Assembly: GCA_965230965.1 (NCBI GenBank)
Contig: OZ246401.1
Location: forward strand, 874,476-938,475
DNA length: 64,000 nt
Origin: OLB23 sp965230965
GTDB taxonomy: Bacteria > Patescibacteriota > Microgenomatia > UBA1406 > HO2-37-13b
Direction: 5' to 3'
Positions 57,463 to 63,971 of the stretch are shown piece after piece. Numbering within the stretch: position 1 is the stretch's first letter; each line of letters begins with the position of its first letter. The position numbers and the translations under genes were made by a program. Under the pieces are notes generated by a model. The model saw only the letters and a program-made list of their open reading frames with translations, was not told the DNA's origin and ran no database searches.

Positions 57463-59085
57463 TTAGAAGGGTTGGATACCGAGCTTTTCTGCTTTTTGAG
57501 CTATTCTATTGAAGGCTTGCAGGCGCTCTAGCGCATATTGTTTGTAGTCCACAAATCCAAAGAGAGGTTTGAAATATGGATGAACATCAATAATAGATGT
57601 GGCAATTTTTTGCGCAATATCACGATATGATGGATGGCCTTGTGATGTTGAGCGGAGTTCTGTAAAGTGCACGGCCTCACGAAGGTTCATGGTAAAGTAA
57701 TAGCGAATTCTATAACCAAATGGAATAACGTATTGCGCTTGATCTGGGAGTTTTTTACTTATTTTTGTGTAAAGATTATGTGCTGTCAGCATAATCTCTT
57801 TGTATTCGTTGATAAGTCCAACTTTTTTAATTTCCTCCGGAATAATATAGCCTAAGTCGGTTGTATAGGGTTGACGCTCCTGCGATAGCATTCTGTGGCG
57901 ATGTACATCGCGGAACGCCCCAATATCTGAAGTAATTTCAAACGTATAGGTCGTATTTTCAAGGGAGCGAGGCATTTTATTATGACGATTCTCGCGGATT
58001 TTTGAAAAGCCCTTTAATACAGCCTCTTTATTTTTTTGGCTCATGTCGCGCACCTGTTTTTGTATTTCCTTGAGCGACATGGTGCTTCGCGAGAAAAGTA
58101 CGGCTGCAATAATCTTGTCGAGTGCTTTTTTATCGTAATTTAATAGCTTAATTTCATTTTCAAAAGCTTTTGGTGTTCCCAGACCCTTCTTTCTAAATGT
58201 TTTTGAAGCCTTAAGAAGTTCTGCGTTAGATTTTTGCAAATATGCTTGATACTTTTTCCCTCGATCATTATCTGCGCGTTTTACAAATGCAGGAATAACC
58301 TTGCGCAGCTCTTCATTCATACTTTGCGCTGTTTCTCGAATTTCTTCTAGTGGGTGCGCAAGCATTTTTGTGAGCAAATATTCAAATGCACGTCCATTTC
58401 CATAAAGACCGGTATTGGTAAGGGTGCCCATAGGAAGAATATATCGAACGACATCGCAGGCTTTAGCACGACAAGATGCTTTAAAAGCTATATCTGGCAC
58501 GCCCTCTGGTTTCTTCTCAGTTTTTAGTAAATAGTCGTATAGCGTGCGAACAGTTTGTGTATAAAAATTGAACAATCGATCCATAAATACTTCATATTCT
58601 TTTCCATACGGACTATTCATGAGTGCCTTATCTCTGTAGTAGCTATACTGCCCTTTCTCATTTTTTTGATCAAAAAATACGTAGCGGCTTGATTTTTCCA
58701 AAGGAGAAATACCAATACGAGCATCTTGTATAACCTTAACTGCGATATTAGATATATTTTCTACGGCGATATGTACACCACCAAGTTCAGCGATTGAATC
58801 ATCTCCATAGCCGACGAGAATTCTTTCATAAAAATCCTCGGCTTTTTGCAAGTTGATCATAGATTGTTTTTCTGCTTTCTGAGCTTGTAGCATCTTCCCT
58901 ACTTCACTTGAAAGATAAAAATCATCTAAGAAGAGTCGGCGAACATCTTTATCAGTACGTGAATAGCGAGAAAACAACGTTCCCTTAATAACCTCGGGAA
59001 GGTTAATCAAACAAAAAATGTCCTTCTCTGTGGAAGAAAAAAAGTTTTCAAGAATTTTCTTTTCCTCTTTTGTATATTTTGGCAT
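57463..59085 (-). CDS. thyX: Tandem ThyX-domain flavin-dependent thymidylate synthase
   Basis: Protein of 540 residues, twice the usual ThyX size. The C-terminal half has DVHRHRMLSQERQPYT, close to the ThyX motif RHR-x2-S-x-x-x-x-R, and FTELRSTSQGHPSYR. The N-terminal half has a diverged copy: ISPLEKSSRYVFF in the place of the motif and GDDSIAELGGVHIAVENIS as the FAD-side helix, with no RHR. ThyX is active as a tetramer, so a fused pseudo-dimer with one active half is plausible. Directly follows dut (6 bases). Confidence 0.85.
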   Translation of the reverse strand: MPKYTKEEKKILENFFSSTEKDIFCLINLPEVIKGTLFSRYSRTDKDVRRLFLDDFYLSSEVGKMLQAQKAEKQSMINLQKAEDFYERILVGYGDDSIAELGGVHIAVENISNIAVKVIQDARIGISPLEKSSRYVFFDQKNEKGQYSYYRDKALMNSPYGKEYEVFMDRLFNFYTQTVRTLYDYLLKTEKKPEGVPDIAFKASCRAKACDVVRYILPMGTLTNTGLYGNGRAFEYLLTKMLAHPLEEIRETAQSMNEELRKVIPAFVKRADNDRGKKYQAYLQKSNAELLKASKTFRKKGLGTPKAFENEIKLLNYDKKALDKIIAAVLFSRSTMSLKEIQKQVRDMSQKNKEAVLKGFSKIRENRHNKMPRSLENTTYTFEITSDIGAFRDVHRHRMLSQERQPYTTDLGYIIPEEIKKVGLINEYKEIMLTAHNLYTKISKKLPDQAQYVIPFGYRIRYYFTMNLREAVHFTELRSTSQGHPSYRDIAQKIATSIIDVHPYFKPLFGFVDYKQYALERLQAFNRIAQKAEKLGIQPF

Positions 59086-59091
59086 AACTCC

Positions 59092-59532
59092 TTATTTATG
59101 TCCTCCGGTCGACCCAAAACCGCCACGGGAAACTTCTGACATTTTTTCGTGTTGAACAAATTCCTCTACTTTATCAATTTTAATAACCATGCCTTGGGCA
59201 ATTCGCTCGCCCTTTTCCACCTTAATTGGATCTTGCGTAAAGTTCAAGACTTGGAGCTTGATTTCATCCTCTTCTCCACAATAATCCTGATCAATAATGC
59301 CAATGCTATTCGCTACCATTAAATTTTTCTTAAGTGGGAGTGAGCTGCGTGCAGCAAGAAGAAAAAAGTAACCAGGAGGCGTTTTTACCACAATGTTAAG
59401 AGGTATAAGTGTTGGTTTAAATGGTTCAACTATGGTTTCCTCGCGAACATACAAATCAAACGCAACTGCACCCTCAGTTTGATACTCGGGAGCTGGTAGC
59501 GAGGTGTCAATAAGTTTGATATCTAGCTTCAT
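59092..59532 (-). CDS. dut: dUTP diphosphatase
   Basis: Trimeric dUTPase of 146 residues making dUMP for ThyX. The five motifs are seen: GAVAFDLY, AARSSLPL, GIIDQDYCGE, RIAQGMV and RGGFGSTGG. Start overlaps the dcd stop by four bases (ATGA). It forms the second step of dcd-dut-thyX. Confidence 0.95.
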   Translation of the reverse strand: MKLDIKLIDTSLPAPEYQTEGAVAFDLYVREETIVEPFKPTLIPLNIVVKTPPGYFFLLAARSSLPLKKNLMVANSIGIIDQDYCGEEDEIKLQVLNFTQDPIKVEKGERIAQGMVIKIDKVEEFVQHEKMSEVSRGGFGSTGGHK

Positions 59533-60092
59533 AGGTCTTCACTTATCTTGCTAACCGTTGGACCCTTTTGATTATTATATTTCGCATTCTTTTTTTTATG
59601 ATATGGGACTTCCGCAGGTGAGGAAAGCTCCTCAAACGAGATGGCACAAATGCGCATGCCTGGATACAGGGCTACCGGCATTGATCCGATATTGCCAAGT
59701 TCAAGAGTAAGCTGACCACGAAAACCTGGGTCAAAATGTGGTGCTGTTGAGTGAATGACAATACCTAATCTTCCAAGTGATGAGCGACCTTCGACACGTC
59801 CTACAAGATTGTCAGGGAGCTCTACATGCTCCATTGTTGATCCGAGAACAAACGCATTTCTTTGCATAATAAACTTCTCACCATTTTTTACCGTAATTTT
59901 CCTAACGGGCATGTCAATCTCTTTATTCATGGGATCAAGGAAAGCCATTTTTGAGTACTCGAATACGTAAAACTCGTTCGCAAGGTGAAGATCGATGGAA
60001 AAGCTAGAAATCTGATCGTCTTTTGGCTGGGGTTTGAGAATAATATGTTTTAACTTTAGCTGTTTTTTAATATCTCTATCTGAAAGAACCAT
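59529..60092 (-). CDS. dcd: dCTP deaminase
   Basis: Enzyme of 187 residues converting dCTP to dUTP (or dUMP in bifunctional members). Motifs: SSFSIDLHLANEFYVF, VEGRSSLGRLGIVIHSTA with the catalytic Glu/Arg/Ser region, and LELGNIGSMPVALYPGM. I prefer ATG 60092: TATACT (60100-60105) is seven bases upstream, whereas ATG 60098 lies one base from the box. It leads the dTMP operon. Confidence 0.94.
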   Translation of the reverse strand: MVLSDRDIKKQLKLKHIILKPQPKDDQISSFSIDLHLANEFYVFEYSKMAFLDPMNKEIDMPVRKITVKNGEKFIMQRNAFVLGSTMEHVELPDNLVGRVEGRSSLGRLGIVIHSTAPHFDPGFRGQLTLELGNIGSMPVALYPGMRICAISFEELSSPAEVPYHKKKNAKYNNQKGPTVSKISEDL

Positions 60093-60099
60093 GGCCATG

Positions 60100-60105
60100 A
60101 GTATA
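60100..60105 (-). promoter_or_regulatory. -10 box of the dcd-dut-thyX operon (leaderless)
   Basis: Minus-strand TATACT, seven bases before ATG 60092. This spacing decides between the two in-frame ATG codons. Confidence 0.55.
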
Positions 60106-60119
60106 CATGAATCTCAAAC

Positions 60120-60163
60120 TTTACACAAGCTCATATGTGATGTATACTATAACCTATAGTATA
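60120..60163 (+). promoter_or_regulatory. Promoter with operator-like palindrome for peptide A
   Basis: TTTACA (60120-60125), 17-base spacer, TATACT (60143-60148). The -10 is embedded in a perfect palindrome TATACTATA-ACC-TATAGTATA (60143-60163), which also covers the expected start point. It looks like a repressor site. Confidence 0.65.
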
Positions 60164-60219
60164 TTCCGCTTAGCTCAGAAAGCTAGAGCTTACGGACACC
60201 ACTATGGAGGGATACGCAC

Positions 60220-60375
60220 ATGCGCTACGTCAAGAAGTTGCTACGCATGAAGTTTGCAAGCGGTCCAGTATTTGAACCGTCTGTCTGCAAGGGCAAGTGC
60301 GCTTGCGGCAGTTCCTGCTGGATGAAGGAGAACCATGGCGGCGCCTGTTGGTGCGGCCGTGCGGACTGCTTCTAG
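60220..60375 (+). CDS. Cys-rich peptide A (C-x3-C ... H-x-G-x-C-x-C-G family)
   Basis: Peptide of 51 residues from ATG 60220 with GGAGGG eight bases upstream. The N-terminus is basic (MRYVKKLLRMKF), then C23, C27, C29, C33, H39, C43, C45 and C50 follow. It matches the consensus shared with peptides B and C: C-x3-C-x(5,6)-C-x(5,7)-H-x-G-x-[CH]-x-C-G. The spacing suggests two zinc or other metal sites rather than a secreted toxin. The unit has its own promoter with a palindrome, a leader hairpin (60167-60194) and a 13-bp hairpin after the stop. The H-x-G-x-C/H part recalls motifs in small phage and actinobacterial proteins, but no family is named. Confidence 0.75.
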   Translation: MRYVKKLLRMKFASGPVFEPSVCKGKCACGSSCWMKENHGGACWCGRADCF

Positions 60376-60391
60376 TCTGTGCTAGCAGAAG

Positions 60392-60421
60392 ATGGCGGCA
60401 ACCGATCCCGGTTGCCGCCAT
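60392..60421 (+). terminator. Hairpin ending the peptide A unit
   Basis: ATGGCGGCAACCG (60392-60404) pairs perfectly with CGGTTGCCGCCAT (60409-60421) across a 4-base loop. The U-tract is weak (GCTGTACTTCATTT). Confidence 0.75.
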
Positions 60422-60443
60422 GCTGTACTTCATTTAAACTTCA

Positions 60444-60472
60444 TTGCTTTTTTATTCCTTCGCCACTATAAT
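60444..60472 (+). promoter_or_regulatory. Promoter of tRNA-Ile and its leader
   Basis: TTGCTT (60444-60449), 17-base spacer, TATAAT (60467-60472). Transcription would begin near 60479, about 100 bases before tRNA-Ile. Confidence 0.7.
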
Positions 60473-60477
60473 TGGAC

Positions 60478-60579
60478 TGTCATGAATGGGTGTGTAGCTT
60501 TCCGATGTTGCTTCGCAAATCGGAATCTACGACAGCCTGGTAGAGCGGTCCGACGATACGTCGGACAGGTTCATGATTT
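60478..60579 (+). ncRNA. Structured tRNA-like leader upstream of tRNA-Ile
   Basis: Three consecutive hairpins: TTCCGAT/ATCGGAA (60500-60525), CTAC/GTAG (60527-60543) and GTCCGAC/GTCGGAC (60548-60566). The block is flanked by near-identical 20-base copies containing GGGTGTGTAGCT (60480-60499 and 60571-60591); the second is the 5' end of tRNA-Ile. AGCCTGGTAGAGCG inside resembles a D arm. There is no U33 in the anticodon-like loop and no 3' acceptor strand, so it is not a working tRNA. Confidence 0.55.
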
Positions 60580-60653
60580 GGGTGTGTAGCTCAGCTGGTT
60601 AGAGCGCAGTCCTGATAAGACTGAGGTCCATGGTTCGAGTCCATGCACACCCA
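60580..60653 (+). tRNA. tRNA-Ile (GAU)
   Basis: A 74-base cloverleaf. Acceptor GGGTGTG/CACACCC, D arm GCTC-AGCTGGTTA-GAGC, anticodon stem CAGTC/GACTG with loop CTGATAA giving anticodon GAT, T arm CCATG-GTTCGAG-CCATG-like. The discriminator is A and the full CCA is not encoded. Confidence 0.96.
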
Positions 60654-60656
60654 CCG

Positions 60657-60703
60657 AGTTCTCTGGACGGCAATGCGTTGTCGGGGGTCAGAGAACTTTT
60701 TTT
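60657..60703 (+). terminator. Rho-independent terminator of tRNA-Ile
   Basis: AGTTCTCTG (60657-60665) and CAGAGAACT (60689-60697) form a 9-bp stem followed by seven T. Confidence 0.85.
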
Positions 60704-60759
60704 CGTTTCGTATCCATCCGGCCTACGACAGGCCAATCGCAGTCTAGGAGTCGACACCC

Positions 60760-60966
60760 ATGTTCACAACGCGTTCGCGCGTAGCCGGCCGAAGGCCGGT
60801 TCGGATGGTCATCAAGCTTGGTCGTCGCGGAGGTGGCCCTGTGCTGCCGCGACGCATGTCCGACGGTTGGCGGAGATGCACCTTCTACTGTGACTCCCAC
60901 AAGCGTGGGTGCAACAAGAAGGAGGGGGCTGGCCACAGCGGGAATCACAGCTGCGGTTGTAGCTGA
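60760..60966 (+). CDS. Cys-rich peptide B
   Basis: Frame of 68 residues with AGGAG nine bases before ATG 60760. Ligand-like residues are C40, C44, C51, H59, H63, C65, C67, in the shared pattern C-x3-C-x6-C-x7-H-x-G-x-H-x-C-G; here His replaces one Cys. A better Shine-Dalgarno, GGAGG, lies seven bases before an in-frame GTG at 60841, giving a 41-residue peptide closer in size to A and C; I cannot decide between them. The N-terminal part is Arg/Gly-rich and covers a stable hairpin (60783-60797). No separate promoter is clear, so it may depend on read-through past tRNA-Ile. Confidence 0.65.
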   Translation: MFTTRSRVAGRRPVRMVIKLGRRGGGPVLPRRMSDGWRRCTFYCDSHKRGCNKKEGAGHSGNHSCGCS

Positions 60967-60989
60967 CGTCCCCTCTGCCGTAGGGCAAT

Positions 60990-61016
60990 CGTGGAGGGCT
61001 GCCCCCGCCCTCCACG
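60990..61016 (+). terminator. Terminator of peptide B
   Basis: CGTGGAGGGC pairs with GCCCTCCACG across TGCCCCC, then TCTTTACTTCT. It resembles the hairpin after peptide C in sequence (GGAGGG, CCCCCGCCC). Confidence 0.8.
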
Positions 61017-61044
61017 TCTTTACTTCTGCTTCATATACTTCCGC

Positions 61045-61073
61045 TTTATTTACTATAAGCCTTATTGTATAAT
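61045..61073 (+). promoter_or_regulatory. Promoter of peptide C
   Basis: TTTATT (61045-61050), 17-base spacer, TATAAT (61068-61073). A leader hairpin (61087-61095 with 61115-61124) follows. Confidence 0.6.
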
Positions 61074-61148
61074 GTTTGCTTCGATGGGAACCAAAGGCGG
61101 CATCGTCCGGGGGTTTTGGTTTCCAACATGCCTAACGGGAGAGCCCTG

Positions 61149-61301
61149 ATGGATCGTTTCAAGCGATGGTTCAGGCAGATGAGGTTGCAGATGGCTAAGC
61201 CCAACTGCGACAATCACTGTGTCAACAGCGGTGTCATTTGCTCAAAGCCAGCAGGTCATCCCGGCGCTTGCAGCTGTGGCTGCTGCACGATAACGGGATA
61301 A
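61149..61301 (+). CDS. Cys-rich peptide C
   Basis: Peptide of 50 residues. ATG 61149 is chosen since GGAG lies seven bases upstream, and the in-frame ATG at 61065 would overlap the -10 box. The basic, aromatic N-terminus (MDRFKRWFRQMRLQM) could form an amphipathic helix. Ligands are C20, C24, C31, H37, C41, C43, C45 and C46, matching the family consensus with GHPGACSCGCC. Its unit has promoter, leader hairpin and terminator. It is the third member within 1.1 kb, so local duplication is likely; sequences outside the motif have diverged strongly. Confidence 0.75.
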   Translation: MDRFKRWFRQMRLQMAKPNCDNHCVNSGVICSKPAGHPGACSCGCCTITG

Positions 61302-61336
61302 GTCTGCGGCCAAATTCGCAGCTACCACCGGCGCTC

Positions 61337-61366
61337 GTCAGGAGGGGCACCCCCGCCCCTCCTGAC
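61337..61366 (+). terminator. Terminator of peptide C
   Basis: GTCAGGAGGGGC (61337-61348) pairs perfectly with GCCCCTCCTGAC (61355-61366), followed by TTACTCTTTC. Confidence 0.85.
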
Positions 61367-61375
61367 TTACTCTTT

Positions 61376-62818
61376 CTAAAAATTATTCCAAAGCATTTGG
61401 TTATAGACTTCGTGGTGATATAAGACTTCACCATTCTTTACTCTTGTTCCGAGTTCCGCCGGACTTCTTTCTGCAGCTGTTTGTTTAAGATCAATATATT
61501 TTCGCTTTAGCTCTTCACCAAGAGCTTTTGTCATAGACTTGCTTTGACGACATTGCACGATTGCCGTCTGAATATTTGCAGGCAAATACTTTACCCTTGG
61601 TCGTTTAGTCGCATCATTTCTACTTACCGGTCCTTCAAGACCAATCTTGATAATTGTATAAAGAGCAAGATACGGATTTGCGTCTGGGCCAACACTGCGA
61701 ACCTCGATACGAGCTGATCTTTCATTAAAAAGAGGAATACGGATCATCGAGCCGCGATCTACCTCTGAGACTTTAATTTCATTTGGAGCCTCATAATGAG
61801 GATCAAGTCGACGATATGCGTTTACACTTCCATTAAGTACAAGACACATGTCTGCTGCACTACTCAATATGCGATGCACAACATCCCAACCCATTTTTGA
61901 AAGCTGTGCGCGACCCTTTTTATCGTAAAAGAGATTCTTTGAACCCTTTGCGATAGAAAGATTTGTATGCATACCACTTCCATTTATACCAACAATCGGT
62001 TTTGGCAAGAAGGTTGCTGTAAGGCCCATATTGCGTGCGATTTGTCGTGATATGAGTTTATAGAGTTGAATTTGATCAGCTGCATTCACAACTTCAGAAT
62101 ATGAATAATTTAATTCAAACTGCGATGGGGCAACTTCAGGGTGGTCTTTTTCATTTTCAAAACCAAGTGCGCGTTGTGCCTCTGCATTGCGATCAATAAA
62201 TACACGGAGCAAATCAGAGGGAAGTGAATGATAGTATCCTCCCGCAGAGGCAAGTTCAAAGCCAATACTTTCGCGAAAATTCTTTTCAGCGTCCTCGCCT
62301 TTTAAGAGAAAGCCTTCAACTTCGTTTGCTGCATATACGGTATAGCCATTTTTTTTCATAAGGTCATCCGCATAGCTTTTAAGAAGTCCGCGCGTGTCCA
62401 TTTGATATGCTTTCCCATCGCGATCATAAATACTCCCCATCATAAGTATCTTTCCGGCACCGAAAATGTCACTGGGCATCCACCAAAATGCACCCCAGTC
62501 GGGTTGAAGACGCAAATCAGATTCTGCTTGACGTGAAAATCCTCGAATCGATGAGCCATCGAAGGTTAAGTTGTCATAGCTGGAAATAAAGAATTTCTTA
62601 TCATAATCAAGCATGTGGAAGCGACCTTCAATGTCGGAAAATCCTATTGTTATGGCTTTTAAATGTTTTTCGCGCGTAACTTGATCAAGGAAATATTTTT
62701 TTAAATCGCCGTTTTTTGCGGAAGATCGTCTGCGTTTTGTTTCGAGGTTGCGTTTCTCGAGTTCGTCATAGGAAATTTCTAAGAAGGTTTTGAGAGAGGA
62801 CGTATCATTATTCACCAT
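61376..62818 (-). CDS. glnA: Glutamine synthetase family protein
   Basis: Protein of 480 residues with the GS beta-grasp N-terminus and catalytic barrel. NLTFDGSSIRGF is the family signature, ANEVEGFLL and APSQFELNYSYSE give metal-binding Glu, NGSGMHTNLSI the ammonium-side motif, and NRLDP-like RRLDPHYEAPNE with RSARIEVRSVGPDANPY the ATP/glutamate site. The frame is open to 62971 but that part spans tRNA-Ala, so ATG 62818 is used. Makes Gln, or possibly a gamma-glutamyl ligase relative. Confidence 0.88.
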   Translation of the reverse strand: MVNNDTSSLKTFLEISYDELEKRNLETKRRRSSAKNGDLKKYFLDQVTREKHLKAITIGFSDIEGRFHMLDYDKKFFISSYDNLTFDGSSIRGFSRQAESDLRLQPDWGAFWWMPSDIFGAGKILMMGSIYDRDGKAYQMDTRGLLKSYADDLMKKNGYTVYAANEVEGFLLKGEDAEKNFRESIGFELASAGGYYHSLPSDLLRVFIDRNAEAQRALGFENEKDHPEVAPSQFELNYSYSEVVNAADQIQLYKLISRQIARNMGLTATFLPKPIVGINGSGMHTNLSIAKGSKNLFYDKKGRAQLSKMGWDVVHRILSSAADMCLVLNGSVNAYRRLDPHYEAPNEIKVSEVDRGSMIRIPLFNERSARIEVRSVGPDANPYLALYTIIKIGLEGPVSRNDATKRPRVKYLPANIQTAIVQCRQSKSMTKALGEELKRKYIDLKQTAAERSPAELGTRVKNGEVLYHHEVYNQMLWNNF

Positions 62819-62911
62819 AATTAATATAAATAATGAGTAATTAAGAGTAAATATAGAGGAAATTATATTAAAAAACAAGAGGGCACGATCTATACAGGAC
62901 ACGGTCTTGAA

Positions 62912-62985
62912 TGGTGGACCTGGGGGGAATCGAACCCCCGCCTCCGCAATGCGAATGCGGCATTTTACCACTTAACTACAGGCCC
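62912..62985 (-). tRNA. tRNA-Ala (CGC), CCA encoded
   Basis: Acceptor GGGCCTG/CAGGTCC contains the G3-U70 pair that marks alanine tRNA. Anticodon stem CCGCA/TGCGG with loop TTCGCAT gives anticodon CGC. T arm GGGGG-TTCGATT-CCCCC. The 71-base body (62915-62985) is followed by encoded CCA (62912-62914), unlike the Pro and Ile tRNAs here. It reads GCG. Confidence 0.95.
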
Positions 62986-63010
62986 ATTGAAAAGCAGATG
63001 TAGATCATAT

Positions 63011-63016
63011 TATACT
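63011..63016 (+). promoter_or_regulatory. -10 box of the 63023 gene (leaderless)
   Basis: TATACT six bases before ATG 63023; diverges from tRNA-Ala. Confidence 0.55.
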
Positions 63017-63022
63017 TCATAC

Positions 63023-63856
63023 ATGAAAAGACTTATTGTTATTGGGGACTATTGCAATGATACGTTGGTATGCCAAGAATTGTATTCGTCAGTGACGGGG
63101 TTCTTAAAGGATCCGACTTGTTTGCAGATGTCATTTGTTCATTCATATCCATCAACGATTCACACCTCATTTCTTCTTAATCAAGTAGTACAAACTGAAG
63201 AGCGCTATGGTATTCCGAGAGAGGTAGTCATTTTTGTAAATACAGATCCCAGAATTGCTGGCGAAGCCGGAGTTGAGAAAGCCGAAGGTGCTAAGGGTGT
63301 AATTCTCAAGCTTGCTAACGGCATTACTGTTATTGGTCCCAATGCGGGATATTGTTTTTCACTTATTAAATCTAAAATCGAAACACTTTATACATATGAA
63401 GGATTAGAAAAAGGAAGTCAATTTAGATCGCGTGATTTGTATCCGCCAGTAATTGCGTACTTAATGGACTATTTAGAAGATGAGATGGATTTAAGTGAAG
63501 GAGATCGAGGTCTCGTTCCTGATTATAGAGGTGTTCATGTAGCACATGTAGATAATTATGGAAATATTAAAACTACAATAAAACACTCGGATTTTAAGGG
63601 AAAATATGAATATGGTGATGAAGTAACAGTAGAAATTAGAGGAATAAAGCAGAGCGCAAAGTATGTAGATAATTTATTTGGTGGAGGTGTGGGTAACCTT
63701 GTAATATATCCTGGCTCTTCAGGTAGTCCCGAAGATGCCTTTCTTGAAATTAGTGCATGGAGTCATTTTGCAGATACGAAAACTGGCAAGGAACCCAAAA
63801 CAGGTAAACATTTCTTTCCCCATGTAACTGCAGGAGATCTTCTCGAAGTAAAATAG
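63023..63856 (+). CDS. SAM hydroxide adenosyltransferase-like (DUF62) protein
   Basis: Protein of 277 residues resembling the fluorinase/chlorinase-related family that splits SAM into adenosine and methionine. Candidate features are VIFVNTDPRIAGE, ILKLANGITVIGPNAGYCF and VAHVDNYGNIKTTI, which match the order of family motifs, with a C-terminal beta domain. The start differs from most relatives, and the first Asp (VIGDYCNDTLV) is in the expected place. ATG 63023 follows TATACT by six bases; the longer frame to 62987 crosses the promoter. Substrate not proved. Confidence 0.7.
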   Translation: MKRLIVIGDYCNDTLVCQELYSSVTGFLKDPTCLQMSFVHSYPSTIHTSFLLNQVVQTEERYGIPREVVIFVNTDPRIAGEAGVEKAEGAKGVILKLANGITVIGPNAGYCFSLIKSKIETLYTYEGLEKGSQFRSRDLYPPVIAYLMDYLEDEMDLSEGDRGLVPDYRGVHVAHVDNYGNIKTTIKHSDFKGKYEYGDEVTVEIRGIKQSAKYVDNLFGGGVGNLVIYPGSSGSPEDAFLEISAWSHFADTKTGKEPKTGKHFFPHVTAGDLLEVK

Positions 63857-63971
63857 CTGTATTTTGTTTAGCTGTATTTTATTGACAATACGAATGTGGC
63901 TGGAACGCTTGTTTTTTTACTCTAGCTAAACGCCAGAGATTTCTTAAAAAAAAGAAAGGCGGTGATTGAAA

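Noticed and set aside
60486..60570. A second functional tRNA before tRNA-Ile
   Set aside because: No complementary 3' acceptor strand and no U33 in the anticodon-like loop.
60688..61015. Minus-strand Cys-containing ORFs opposite peptide B
   Set aside because: Shadows of the GC-rich peptide B frame with no initiation signals.
62819..62971. N-terminal extension of glutamine synthetase
   Set aside because: It would translate tRNA-Ala; ATG 62818 gives the expected N-terminus.
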